The notes beneath the pieces were generated by a model, which saw only the letters and a list, made by a program, of their open reading frames with translations, was not told the DNA's origin and made no database searches. Source: Flavobacteriaceae bacterium (GTDB lineage Bacteria; Bacteroidota; Bacteroidia; Flavobacteriales; Flavobacteriaceae). Taken from it: a stretch of 26,438 nt of DNA. A program made the position numbers and the translations under genes. Of the stretch, positions 12,937-21,331 are shown piece after piece (the stretch's first letter is position 1; each line of letters opens with the position of its first letter). Location of the stretch: positions 1-26,438 of the forward strand of contig JABDLH010000013.1 in NCBI GenBank assembly GCA_013003145.1. Reading direction: 5' to 3'.

Positions 12937-14124
12937 ATGGCAAAGGAAACTTTTGATCGTTCCAAACCGCACTTGAATATAGGTACTATTGGACACGTAG
13001 ATCACGGTAAAACTACATTGACTGCTGCTATTACTACTGTTTTAGCAAATGCAGGTCTATCTGAATTAAGGAGTTTTGACTCGATTGACAACGCTCCCGA
13101 AGAAAAAGAAAGGGGTATTACAATCAACACCTCACACGTAGAGTACCAAACTGCTAACCGTCACTATGCCCACGTTGACTGTCCTGGTCACGCGGATTAC
13201 GTGAAGAACATGGTTACAGGTGCTGCTCAGATGGACGGTGCTATCCTTGTTGTGGCTGCGACTGATGGTCCTATGCCACAGACTCGTGAGCACATCCTTC
13301 TTGGACGTCAGGTAGGTATTCCTAGAATCGTTGTTTTCCTTAACAAGGTAGACATGGTTGATGATGAGGAGCTGTTAGAGCTTGTTGAGATGGAAGTACG
13401 TGAGTTACTTTCTTTCTACGAGTACGATGGTGACAACGGGCCTGTTATCTCTGGTTCTGCTCTTGGAGCATTGAACGGTGAAGAGAAGTGGGTTAACACT
13501 GTAATGGAGCTGATGGATGCTGTAGATAGCTGGATCGAACTTCCTGAGAGGGATGTTGATAAGCCATTCTTGATGCCGGTTGAAGACGTGTTCACTATTA
13601 CCGGTCGTGGAACTGTTGCTACAGGTCGTATCGAAACAGGTGTTGCTAACACTGGAGATGCTGTTGATATCATCGGGATGGGAGCTGAGAAATTGAGCTC
13701 TACTATTACTGGGGTTGAGATGTTCCGTAAGATCCTTGACCGTGGAGAAGCTGGTGACAACGTAGGTATCCTTCTTCGTGGTATCGAGAAATCTGATATC
13801 AAAAGAGGAATGGTAATCTGTAAGCCAGGTTCTGTTAAACCACATGCTCAGTTTGAAGCTGAGGTTTATATCCTTAAGAAAGAAGAAGGTGGACGTCACA
13901 CTCCATTCCACAATAACTATCGTCCACAGTTCTACGTAAGAACAACAGACGTAACAGGTACTATCAATCTTCCATCTGGAGTTGAAATGGTAATGCCAGG
14001 GGATAACCTTACAATTACTGTAGACCTTATCCAGCCAATTGCACTAAGCGTTGGTCTTCGTTTCGCTATCCGTGAAGGTGGTAGAACCGTAGGTGCTGGT
14101 CAGGTGACTAAGATTTTAGATTAA
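12937..14124 (+). CDS. tuf: Elongation factor Tu
   Basis: A protein of 395 residues, full length. EF-Tu delivers aminoacyl-tRNA to the ribosome using GTP. The P loop GHVDHGKT is at 19-26, DCPGH near 81-85, and the NKVD guanine-specificity motif follows. The switch region [10 protein letters not shown] and the domain 2/3 sequences ([39 protein letters not shown]) are all intact. Codon use favours GGT, GTT and CGT, as expected for a very highly expressed gene. It lies directly downstream of four tRNA genes and upstream of tRNA-Trp and secE. The 92 bases before its start contain no tRNA, although 12858-12884 looks like a further degraded tRNA 3' end. Confidence 0.98.
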   Translation: MAKETFDRSKPHLNIGTIGHVDHGKTTLTAAITTVLANAGLSELRSFDSIDNAPEEKERGITINTSHVEYQTANRHYAHVDCPGHADYVKNMVTGAAQMDGAILVVAATDGPMPQTREHILLGRQVGIPRIVVFLNKVDMVDDEELLELVEMEVRELLSFYEYDGDNGPVISGSALGALNGEEKWVNTVMELMDAVDSWIELPERDVDKPFLMPVEDVFTITGRGTVATGRIETGVANTGDAVDIIGMGAEKLSSTITGVEMFRKILDRGEAGDNVGILLRGIEKSDIKRGMVICKPGSVKPHAQFEAEVYILKKEEGGRHTPFHNNYRPQFYVRTTDVTGTINLPSGVEMVMPGDNLTITVDLIQPIALSVGLRFAIREGGRTVGAGQVTKILD

Positions 14125-14140
14125 TATACTAGCATATAAT

Positions 14141-14182
14141 ACACTAAGGGTGTCTCGGTTTAACCGGGATACCTTTCAGTGT
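14141..14182 (+). other. Long imperfect hairpin between tuf and tRNA-Trp
   Basis: The arms ACACTAAGGGTGTCTCGGTT and AACCGGGATACCTTTCAGTGT can pair along almost their whole length with G-U pairs and a single-base bulge. No T run follows. It could partially terminate after tuf or mark an RNase cleavage site releasing tRNA-Trp. Confidence 0.6.
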
Positions 14183-14190
14183 AATTATAA

Positions 14191-14263
14191 ACGGGTGTAG
14201 CTCAGTTGGTAGAGCACTGGTCTCCAAAACCAGGTGTCGGGAGTTCGAGTCTCTCCTCCCGTG
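14191..14263 (+). tRNA. tRNA-Trp (anticodon CCA)
   Basis: A complete 73-base cloverleaf. The acceptor ACGGGTG pairs with CTCCCGT with one T-T mismatch at pair 6, and the discriminator is G. The anticodon stem CTGGT/ACCAG encloses loop CTCCAAA with anticodon CCA. The T stem is GGGAG/CTCTC. It lies between tuf and secE, a common placement in this phylum. Its last 16 bases and flank are repeated 67 bases downstream. Confidence 0.94.
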
Positions 14264-14294
14264 CGGAATATAAAGTCATGAGACGAGAAGCTTG

Positions 14295-14337
14295 TCCCGA
14301 GCGAAGTCGAGGGAAGTCTCTCCTCCCGTGCGGAATA
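14295..14337. repeat. tRNA-Trp 3'-end copy joined to a palindromic repeat
   Basis: Bases 14315-14337 are identical, 23 for 23, to 14248-14270 (T loop, T and acceptor 3' strands and seven bases of flank of tRNA-Trp). Directly before it stands TCCCGA-GCGAAG-TCGAGGGA (14295-14314), an imperfect palindrome of a type, GAGCGAAGTCGA, that recurs in many flavobacterial genomes as far as I recall. An outer pair GAGAC/GTCTC (14280-14284 and 14316-14320) frames it. Confidence 0.8.
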
Positions 14338-14418
14338 AAAGATCCGGTAAGTCCGGAGGTCCCGGTAGCCCAGGCTCCGGAAAACACATCAGGGATCAAT
14401 TCAAAGAAATAGCGAAAG

Positions 14419-14607
14419 ATGTTAGCATATATAAAAGAATCTGTTGAGGAGCTGAGGAACAATGTTACTTTGCCTCCAAGAGCTGAGGCTATCAACCTTA
14501 TGGTGGTAGTTGCTGTATTTTCAATTTTATTTGCATTAGCCACATGGGGTGTAGATACAGTTTTCAGTAAACTGGTTCAGCTATATTTTAATGCACTAAT
14601 CAATTAA
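14419..14607 (+). CDS. secE: Preprotein translocase subunit SecE
   Basis: A protein of 62 residues, the short single-TM form found outside enterobacteria. The amphipathic helix YIKESVEELRNNVTLPPRAE (4-23) contains the conserved region that contacts SecY, and the membrane helix is at about 26-48 (NLMVVVAVFSILFALATWGV). SecE clamps SecY in the protein-conducting channel of the inner membrane. It begins the secE-nusG-rpl-rpoBC block; nusG starts two bases after its stop. The stretch 14338-14418 before it holds no gene. Confidence 0.95.
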   Translation: MLAYIKESVEELRNNVTLPPRAEAINLMVVVAVFSILFALATWGVDTVFSKLVQLYFNALIN

Positions 14608-14608
14608 G

Positions 14609-15169
14609 ATGGGATCTATGTCAGAAGTATTGGAAAAGAAATGGTATGTCGTGAGAGCGGTCAGTGGTCAGGAGAATAAAATCAAAGGCTACATTGAGAC
14701 CGAAGTAGAGCGTCATGGATTTTCCGATTACCTGGAAGAAGTGCTGGTTCCCACAGAAAAAGTTGTGCAGATCCGAAATGGAAAAAAGATCAATAAAGAA
14801 AGGGTCTATTTTCCGGGATATATTATGATTAAAGCCAACCTTGGTGGGGAAATGATACATATTATCAGGTCCATTACCAACGTTATCGGCTTCTTAGGGG
14901 AAACCAAAGGTGGGGACCCTGTGCCGCTGCGAAAGTCAGAGGTAAACCGTATGCTGGGGAAAGTGGATGAGCTGGCTGTGAATACAGATAGTGTGGCGAT
15001 TCCTTTTGTGCTGGGTGAAACGGTGAAAGTGATAGACGGTCCTTTCAATGGTTTTAACGGAACCGTAGAAAAGATCAATGAAGAAAAGCGTAAGCTGGAA
15101 GTGATGGTGAAGATCTTCGGACGTAAGACACCACTGGAGCTCAGCTATATGCAAGTAGAAAAAGTATAA
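14609..15169 (+). CDS. nusG: Transcription termination/antitermination factor NusG
   Basis: A protein of 186 residues. The NGN domain begins at KKWYVVRAVSGQENKIKGYI (10-29) and includes RVYFPGYIMIKANL. The C-terminal KOW domain runs from about 130 (LGETVKVIDGPFNGFNGTVE) to the end. NusG binds RNA polymerase, limits pausing and links it to Rho or the ribosome. The ATG at 14609 is two bases after secE; an in-frame ATG at 14618 (MSEVLEKKWY) would give 183 residues and agrees better with relatives as I recall them, so the true start is uncertain by three codons. Confidence 0.96.
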   Translation: MGSMSEVLEKKWYVVRAVSGQENKIKGYIETEVERHGFSDYLEEVLVPTEKVVQIRNGKKINKERVYFPGYIMIKANLGGEMIHIIRSITNVIGFLGETKGGDPVPLRKSEVNRMLGKVDELAVNTDSVAIPFVLGETVKVIDGPFNGFNGTVEKINEEKRKLEVMVKIFGRKTPLELSYMQVEKV

Positions 15170-15187
15170 TAATTGTTACGTAGTTAA

Positions 15188-15219
15188 AAGTGTTGTCGCT
15201 TCCAATTATAGACACACTT
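15188..15219 (+). promoter_or_regulatory. Leader hairpin before rplK, candidate L1 control site
   Basis: AAGTG-T-TGTC (15188-15197) pairs with GACA-CACTT (15211-15219), nine pairs with one bulged T and a 13-base loop, ending 18 bases before the rplK ATG. In E. coli, L1 represses its operon by binding a structure in this position; whether this hairpin resembles the rRNA site was not tested. Confidence 0.45.
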
Positions 15220-15237
15220 GAATATTAAATCAAAACA

Positions 15238-15675
15238 ATGGCTAAAGAAGTAAGTAAAGTAGTTAAGCTACAAGTTAGGGGAGGTGCAGCGAATCCGTCG
15301 CCACCGGTTGGACCCGCTTTAGGTGCTGCCGGCGTTAACATCATGGAGTTCTGTAAGCAGTTTAATGCTCGTACACAGGACAAACAGGGCAAAGTCCTGC
15401 CAGTTGCTATCACCGTGTATAAAGACAAGTCTTTTGACTTTGTCGTTAAGACACCTCCTGCGGCAGTACAATTGATGGAAGCGGCTAAGATTAAAAAAGG
15501 CTCCGGCGAACCTAACAGGGTAAAACTGGGAAATGTTTCCTGGGACCAGATCAAAACGATCGCTGAAGACAAGATGGTAGACCTGAACGCATTCACCGTA
15601 GAATCTGCTATGAGCATGGTTGCGGGAACAGCGAGGTCTATGGGTCTTAAAATCGCTGGAAAGCGTCCTTTTTAA
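15238..15675 (+). CDS. rplK: 50S ribosomal protein uL11
   Basis: A protein of 145 residues, full length. The N-terminal domain contains the proline-rich [20 protein letters not shown] (15-34), the thiostrepton-binding region. The rRNA-binding C-terminal domain includes [18 protein letters not shown] and [17 protein letters not shown]11 sits at the GTPase-associated centre of the 50S subunit. It is 68 bases downstream of nusG with a hairpin between, and rplA follows after 20 bases. Confidence 0.98.
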   Translation: MAKEVSKVVKLQVRGGAANPSPPVGPALGAAGVNIMEFCKQFNARTQDKQGKVLPVAITVYKDKSFDFVVKTPPAAVQLMEAAKIKKGSGEPNRVKLGNVSWDQIKTIAEDKMVDLNAFTVESAMSMVAGTARSMGLKIAGKRPF

Positions 15676-15695
15676 TCTTATAAAGCATTCTTAAC

Positions 15696-16385
15696 ATGGG
15701 AAAGTTAACAAAAAAACAAAAAGAGGCGCGTGCCAAAATAGAGAAAGATAAACTCTATTCTTTGAACGAGGCTTCTGAACTGATCAAAGATATCACCAAT
15801 ACCAAATTTGACGCATCTGTAGACCTTGCGGTTAGGCTAGGGGTAGACCCTCGTAAAGCTAACCAGATGGTTCGTGGCGTTGTAACCTTACCTCACGGAA
15901 CCGGTAAAGACGTTAAAGTTCTTGCCCTGGTAACCCCGGATAAGGAAGCAGAGGCTAAAGAAGCCGGAGCGGATTTTGTTGGTCTGGATGAATATCTGGA
16001 TAAGATCAAAGGCGGTTGGACAGATGTAGACGTCATCATCACTATGCCTAGCGTGATGGGTAAATTAGGACCATTAGGACGAGTTCTCGGACCTAGAGGC
16101 CTGATGCCTAACCCGAAGACTGGTACAGTGACTATGGATATTGCCAAAGCAGTATCTGAGGTCAAAGCTGGTAAAATCGACTTTAAAGTAGATAAAACAG
16201 GAATCGTTCATGCTTCCATCGGGAAAGCATCTTTCAGCGCCGACAAAATTGCCGGGAACGCGAAAGAACTGATTGATACCTTAGTGAAATTAAAACCGGC
16301 GGCTGCTAAGGGGATATACATGAAATCCATTTATATGTCCAGCACCATGAGCCCAAGTGTTCAATTGGATCCTAAGGCGGTATAA
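15696..16385 (+). CDS. rplA: 50S ribosomal protein uL1
   Basis: A protein of 229 residues, full length. It has the typical opening [20 protein letters not shown], the strand [20 protein letters not shown], the L1 core [20 protein letters not shown] (about 115-135), and the C-terminal [21 protein letters not shown]1 forms the mobile stalk that helps E-site tRNA release, and in other bacteria represses the rplKA mRNA. rplJ begins 19 bases after its stop, so co-transcription and possibly translational coupling are likely. Confidence 0.98.
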   Translation: MGKLTKKQKEARAKIEKDKLYSLNEASELIKDITNTKFDASVDLAVRLGVDPRKANQMVRGVVTLPHGTGKDVKVLALVTPDKEAEAKEAGADFVGLDEYLDKIKGGWTDVDVIITMPSVMGKLGPLGRVLGPRGLMPNPKTGTVTMDIAKAVSEVKAGKIDFKVDKTGIVHASIGKASFSADKIAGNAKELIDTLVKLKPAAAKGIYMKSIYMSSTMSPSVQLDPKAV

Positions 16386-16404
16386 CTGTAAAAGATTTTT
16401 AGTA

Positions 16405-16923
16405 ATGACAAGACAAGAAAAAGCAACCGTTATAGAAGATCTGACAGCACAGTTAGCTGATAGTTCTACGATCTACCTGGCGGATATATCCGGGCTTGAC
16501 GCTACTGCTACGTCCGACCTAAGAAGGGCGTGCTTTAAAGCAGATATCAGGCTTGCCGTAGTCAAAAATACACTTTTGGCGAAAGCGATGGATGCATCAG
16601 AGAAGGAATTCGGTGAACTGCCGGAGGTTCTTAAAGGGAACACTTCTATAATGTTTTCAGAAACCGGTAATGCCCCGGCAAAACTTATCAAGAACTTCCG
16701 TAAAAAATCGGACAAGCCTTTATTGAAAGGGGCTTATATCGCAGAGGCGATATACGTTGGAGATGATAAGTTAGAGACTCTGGTTAATATCAAGTCTAAG
16801 GAAGAGATGATCGGAGAAGTTATTGGACTTCTTCAATCTCCGGCCAAGAATGTTATCTCCGGACTTAAATCCGGTGGTGGTAAGCTGGCAGGGATCCTTA
16901 AGACCTTATCAGAGAAAGAATAA
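16405..16923 (+). CDS. rplJ: 50S ribosomal protein uL10
   Basis: A protein of 172 residues from the ATG at 16405 (MTRQEKATVIEDLTAQLADS). The frame is open further upstream into rplA, but those codons overlap rplA and do not look like L10. The N-terminal rRNA-binding domain includes STIYLADISGLDATATSDLR and RLAVVKNTLLAKAMD; the C-terminal helix (EVIGLLQSPAKNVISGLKSG) carries the L7/L12 dimers. L10 anchors the L12 stalk that recruits translation factors. rplL follows after 51 bases. Confidence 0.97.
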   Translation: MTRQEKATVIEDLTAQLADSSTIYLADISGLDATATSDLRRACFKADIRLAVVKNTLLAKAMDASEKEFGELPEVLKGNTSIMFSETGNAPAKLIKNFRKKSDKPLLKGAYIAEAIYVGDDKLETLVNIKSKEEMIGEVIGLLQSPAKNVISGLKSGGGKLAGILKTLSEKE

Positions 16924-16974
16924 GTACGCACTAAATTCAATATATTTTTAAAATTTTTAACAAACGATAGGAAA

Positions 16975-17352
16975 ATGGCAGATTTAAAAGATTTCGCAGA
17001 ACAGTTGGTCAACCTTACCGTAAAAGAGGTAAACGAATTGGCTGATATTTTAAAAGAAGAGTACGGTATAGAGCCTGCTGCTGCTGCAGTTGCAGTTGCT
17101 GCCGGTGGAGCTGGTGAGGCAGGTGAAGCTGCTGAAGAGCAAACCGAATTTGACGTAGTACTGAAGGCCGCTGGTTCTTCTAAATTAGCAGTTGTTAAAT
17201 TGGTGAAAGAATTGACAGGTCTTGGTCTTAAAGACGCAAAAGACATCGTTGATAGCGCGCCTAAAGCTGTTAAAGAAGGAGTTTCTAAAGATGAAGCTGA
17301 AGGTATCAAAAAATCATTGGAAGAAGCTGGAGCAGAAGTTGAGCTTAAATAA
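16975..17352 (+). CDS. rplL: 50S ribosomal protein bL12 (L7/L12)
   Basis: A protein of 125 residues. The N-terminal dimerisation domain ([20 protein letters not shown]) is followed by an Ala/Gly/Glu-rich flexible hinge (about 36-58) and the globular C-terminal domain [21 protein letters not shown]12 is acidic and present in multiple copies; it binds elongation factors and speeds GTP hydrolysis. A strong hairpin lies 22 bases after its stop, before rpoB, where transcription of the polymerase genes is often reduced. Confidence 0.98.
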   Translation: MADLKDFAEQLVNLTVKEVNELADILKEEYGIEPAAAAVAVAAGGAGEAGEAAEEQTEFDVVLKAAGSSKLAVVKLVKELTGLGLKDAKDIVDSAPKAVKEGVSKDEAEGIKKSLEEAGAEVELK

Positions 17353-17373
17353 TAGCGTCAACCATATGGTTTA

Positions 17374-17414
17374 GGTTTAGGTCTTTCCGCCCTTTTGGTG
17401 GCTAGACCTAAACC
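17374..17414 (+). terminator. Hairpin between rplL and rpoB, probable partial terminator
   Basis: GGTTTAGGTCT (17374-17384) and AGACCTAAACC (17404-17414) are perfect 11-bp complements. An inner stem CCGCC/GGTGG makes one long rod with a five-base loop. Only four T follow, so read-through into rpoB is expected. E. coli has an attenuator and an RNase III site in the same place. Confidence 0.65.
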
Positions 17415-17484
17415 CTTTTATACGCAGTATATAAAGGCATATACACCCCTACATTAATATTCACGATCAAAATTTTGTCCATTG

Positions 17485-20400
17485 ATGTTCACAAATCAGA
17501 CTGAAAGAATAAGTTTCGCATCCGCTAAGAACATACCGGAATATCCGGATTTCTTGGACATTCAGATTAAATCATTTCAAGATTTTTTTCAACTTGAAAC
17601 AAAATCTGACGAAAGAGGGAATGAAGGTTTGTACAATACCTTCATGGAAAACTTTCCCATTACCGATACCAGAAACCAGTTTGTGCTGGAATTCCTGGAC
17701 TACTTTATAGATCCACCTCGCTATTCTATCCAAGAATGTATTGAGCGTGGGCTTACATATAGCGTACCCTTAAAAGCTAGATTAAAATTATACTGTACAG
17801 ATCCTGAGCACGAAGACTTCGAGACTATCGTCCAGGACGTGTACCTAGGTACTATACCTTACATGACCCCTAGTGGAACCTTTGTGATCAACGGTGCCGA
17901 GCGTGTGGTTGTTTCCCAGTTACACCGATCTCCTGGTGTATTCTTCGGGCAATCGTTCCACGCCAACGGAACTAAGTTGTACTCTGCAAGGGTAATTCCA
18001 TTTAAAGGATCATGGATAGAATTCGCGACCGATATCAACAGCGTTATGTACGCCTATATCGATCGTAAGAAAAAATTACCGGTAACTACCCTGTTCCGCG
18101 CCATTGGATTTGAGCGTGACAAGGACATTCTAGAAATTTTTGACCTCTCCGAGGAAGTTAAAGTTTCCAAGGCCGGATTAAAGAAAGTATTGGGACGTAA
18201 ACTGGCGGCCCGTGTGCTGAACACCTGGCACGAAGATTTTGTGGACGAAGACACCGGGGAAGTAGTTTCTATCGAAAGGAACGAAATCATCCTGGATCGT
18301 GATACCGTACTGGAGAAAGAGCATATAGACGAGATCATGGATGCCGATGTGAAGACTATCCTGCTTCACAAGGAGAACAATGCGCAGTCTGACTATGCTA
18401 TCATCCATAATACTTTACAAAAAGACCCTACCAACTCTGAGAAAGAGGCGGTAGAGCATATCTACAGGCAGCTGCGTAACGCGGAACCACCAGATGAGGA
18501 AACCGCACGTGGGATCATTGATAAATTGTTCTTCTCTGACCAGCGATACAACCTCGGTGAGGTAGGTCGTTACAGGATGAATAAGAAACTTGGTCTTGAT
18601 ATCGGGATGGACAAGCAGGTCCTGACAAAAGAAGATATCATTACCATTATCAAGTACCTGATAGAACTGATCAACTCTAAGGCAGAGATCGATGATATTG
18701 ACCACCTTTCTAATCGACGTGTTCGTACGGTAGGGGAGCAGTTATCATCCCAGTTCGGGGTAGGTCTTGCCCGTATGGCAAGGACTATTCGTGAGCGTAT
18801 GAATGTACGTGATAACGAGGTCTTCACCCCGATTGACCTGATCAACGCCAAAACCCTTTCTTCTGTGATCAACTCGTTCTTCGGAACCAACCAGTTGTCA
18901 CAGTTCATGGACCAGACCAACCCATTGGCCGAGATCACGCATAAGCGTAGACTTTCAGCCCTGGGACCAGGAGGTCTCTCCAGGGAGCGTGCAGGATTCG
19001 AGGTACGTGACGTTCACTATACACATTACGGACGACTTTGTCCTATTGAAACTCCGGAAGGACCGAACATTGGTCTGATCTCTTCCCTGTCTGTGTTTGC
19101 CAAGGTGAACCCAATGGGCTTCCTGGAAACTCCATACCGTAAGGTTGAGGACGGGAAAGTAGATACCAAAGAATTCAGGTACCTGAGCGCAGAGGAAGAA
19201 GAAGGAATGAAGATCGCCCAGGCCAACATCCCGTTAAAGGATGATGGAACTATTGAGCGTGAAAAAGTAATTGCCCGTGAGGAAGGTGACTTCCCGGTGG
19301 TAGATCCAAAAGAGGTCAACTATACCGATGTTGCGCCTAACCAGATCGCTTCTATTTCAGCATCTCTTATTCCGTTCCTGGAGCATGATGATGCAAACCG
19401 TGCACTGATGGGATCTAACATGATGCGCCAGGCAGTACCGTTGTTAAAGCCACAATCTCCTATCGTAGGAACCGGTTTAGAGCAGCAGGTAGCTTCAGAC
19501 TCCAGGGTACTGATCAACGCTGAAGGCGATGGTACCATAGAGTATGTGGATGCTAAGCAGATCACCATTCGTTATGAAAGGACAGACGAGCAGCAGCTGG
19601 TAAGCTTTGATGAAGATTCCAAGACCTATAACCTGGTCAAGTTCAGGAAGACAAACCAAGGGACCAGTATTAACCTGAAACCTATTGTCCGCAAGGGTGA
19701 TAAGGTGAAAAAAGGACAGGTTCTTTGTGAAGGATACGCAACAGAAAGCGGTGAACTTGCATTAGGACGTAACCTGCAGGTAGCGTTCATGCCTTGGAAA
19801 GGATACAACTTTGAGGATGCGATCGTGATCTCTGAGAAAGTGGTTCGTGAGGATATCTTTACATCTATCCATATAGATGAGTATGCCCTGGAAGTAAGGG
19901 ACACTAAATTGGGTGCTGAAGAATTAACCAACGATATCCCTAACGTTTCTGAAGAAGCGACCAAGGACCTTGATGAATACGGTATGATCCGTATCGGGGC
20001 CGAGGTAAAACCCGGTGATATCCTTATCGGTAAGATTACTCCGAAAGGAGAGTCGGACCCGACACCTGAAGAAAAACTGCTTCGCGCCATCTTTGGTGAT
20101 AAAGCGGGCGATGTTAAAGATGCCTCTCTAAAGGCTTCTCCATCCCTGCGTGGAGTTGTGATAGACAAGAAATTGTTCTCGCGCTCTATCAAGGACAAGC
20201 GTAAGCGTTCTGAAGATAAAGAAGCCATTTCTAAACTGGAGCTGGAGTACGAAGTTAAATTCCAGCAACTAAAGGATGTTCTTATAGAAAAGCTCTTTAA
20301 GATCGTCAATGGCAAGACTTCACAAGGAGTACTGAACGACCTAGGGGAAGAAGTTCTTCCAAAGGGTAAGAAGTACACTATGAAGATGTTGAACGCAGTA

Positions 20401-21294
20401 GATGATTTCGCCCACCTGGTAGGCGGAAGCTGGACTACCGATAAAGCGACTAACGCTTTGGTAGCCGACCTGCTGCACAACTACAAGATTAAATTAAATG
20501 ACCTGCAGGGTAACCTGAGAAGAGATAAATTCACGATTTCTGTCGGGGATGAACTTCCTGCCGGGATCATGAAACTGGCCAAAGTCTATATCGCTAAGAA
20601 GCGTAAGCTGAAAGTGGGTGATAAGATGGCAGGTCGTCACGGTAACAAGGGTATTGTTGCCAGGATCGTTCGCCAGGAAGATATGCCGTTCCTTGAAGAC
20701 GGAACACCGGTAGATATCGTGCTGAACCCACTTGGGGTACCATCGCGTATGAACATCGGGCAGATCTACGAAACCGTACTTGGATGGGCAGGGCTTAAGC
20801 TCGGCAAGAAATTTGCCACACCTATCTTTGACGGGGCTACCCTGGATGAGATCAATGGGTTCACGGATGAAGCCGGTATACCGCGATTCGGTCACACCTA
20901 TCTTTACGATGGTGGAACCGGTCAGCGTTTTGACCAGCCTGCAACCGTAGGTGTAATCTACATGTTGAAATTAGGACACATGGTAGATGACAAGATGCAC
21001 GCAAGGTCTATCGGGCCATACTCGTTGATCACGCAGCAGCCATTGGGTGGTAAAGCCCAGTTTGGTGGACAGCGATTCGGGGAGATGGAAGTCTGGGCAC
21101 TGGAGGCCTATGGTGCTTCTGCTACCCTGAGAGAGATCCTGACCGTTAAATCGGATGACGTGATCGGTAGGGCAAAAACCTACGAATCTATCGTTAAAGG
21201 TGAGACTATGCCGGAACCTGGATTGCCAGAATCTTTCAATGTATTGATGCACGAACTCAAGGGATTGGGCTTGGACATCAGACTGGAAGAATAA
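17485..21294 (+). CDS. rpoB: DNA-directed RNA polymerase subunit beta
   Basis: A protein of 1269 residues from the ATG at 17485; a TTG just before it is in frame but unnecessary. Intact landmarks are [18 protein letters not shown], the rifampicin region near 465-500 ([20 protein letters not shown], then [20 protein letters not shown]), [12 protein letters not shown], and [15 protein letters not shown] near 1050. The Asp, His and Ser residues changed in common rifampicin-resistant mutants are wild type here. The beta subunit forms one pincer of the polymerase and part of the active site. A hairpin separates it from rplL; rpoC starts 37 bases downstream. Confidence 0.98.
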   Translation: MFTNQTERISFASAKNIPEYPDFLDIQIKSFQDFFQLETKSDERGNEGLYNTFMENFPITDTRNQFVLEFLDYFIDPPRYSIQECIERGLTYSVPLKARLKLYCTDPEHEDFETIVQDVYLGTIPYMTPSGTFVINGAERVVVSQLHRSPGVFFGQSFHANGTKLYSARVIPFKGSWIEFATDINSVMYAYIDRKKKLPVTTLFRAIGFERDKDILEIFDLSEEVKVSKAGLKKVLGRKLAARVLNTWHEDFVDEDTGEVVSIERNEIILDRDTVLEKEHIDEIMDADVKTILLHKENNAQSDYAIIHNTLQKDPTNSEKEAVEHIYRQLRNAEPPDEETARGIIDKLFFSDQRYNLGEVGRYRMNKKLGLDIGMDKQVLTKEDIITIIKYLIELINSKAEIDDIDHLSNRRVRTVGEQLSSQFGVGLARMARTIRERMNVRDNEVFTPIDLINAKTLSSVINSFFGTNQLSQFMDQTNPLAEITHKRRLSALGPGGLSRERAGFEVRDVHYTHYGRLCPIETPEGPNIGLISSLSVFAKVNPMGFLETPYRKVEDGKVDTKEFRYLSAEEEEGMKIAQANIPLKDDGTIEREKVIAREEGDFPVVDPKEVNYTDVAPNQIASISASLIPFLEHDDANRALMGSNMMRQAVPLLKPQSPIVGTGLEQQVASDSRVLINAEGDGTIEYVDAKQITIRYERTDEQQLVSFDEDSKTYNLVKFRKTNQGTSINLKPIVRKGDKVKKGQVLCEGYATESGELALGRNLQVAFMPWKGYNFEDAIVISEKVVREDIFTSIHIDEYALEVRDTKLGAEELTNDIPNVSEEATKDLDEYGMIRIGAEVKPGDILIGKITPKGESDPTPEEKLLRAIFGDKAGDVKDASLKASPSLRGVVIDKKLFSRSIKDKRKRSEDKEAISKLELEYEVKFQQLKDVLIEKLFKIVNGKTSQGVLNDLGEEVLPKGKKYTMKMLNAVDDFAHLVGGSWTTDKATNALVADLLHNYKIKLNDLQGNLRRDKFTISVGDELPAGIMKLAKVYIAKKRKLKVGDKMAGRHGNKGIVARIVRQEDMPFLEDGTPVDIVLNPLGVPSRMNIGQIYETVLGWAGLKLGKKFATPIFDGATLDEINGFTDEAGIPRFGHTYLYDGGTGQRFDQPATVGVIYMLKLGHMVDDKMHARSIGPYSLITQQPLGGKAQFGGQRFGEMEVWALEAYGASATLREILTVKSDDVIGRAKTYESIVKGETMPEPGLPESFNVLMHELKGLGLDIRLEE

Positions 21295-21331
21295 TTACAC
21301 ACATATTTAATTTACTATCACCATTAGCATT

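Noticed and set aside
13405..13911. Long antisense open frames within tuf
   Set aside because: Biased codon use of a highly expressed gene leaves the opposite strand open; no protein-like features.
14206..14412. Open frame across tRNA-Trp and the following repeat
   Set aside because: It reads through a tRNA gene and repeated sequence; open by chance.
16357..16404. Upstream start for rplJ
   Set aside because: It overlaps rplA and adds residues unlike L10; the ATG at 16405 gives the normal N-terminus.
18880..18990. Rifampicin-resistance substitutions in rpoB
   Set aside because: The Asp, His and Ser positions commonly changed in resistant mutants are all wild type.
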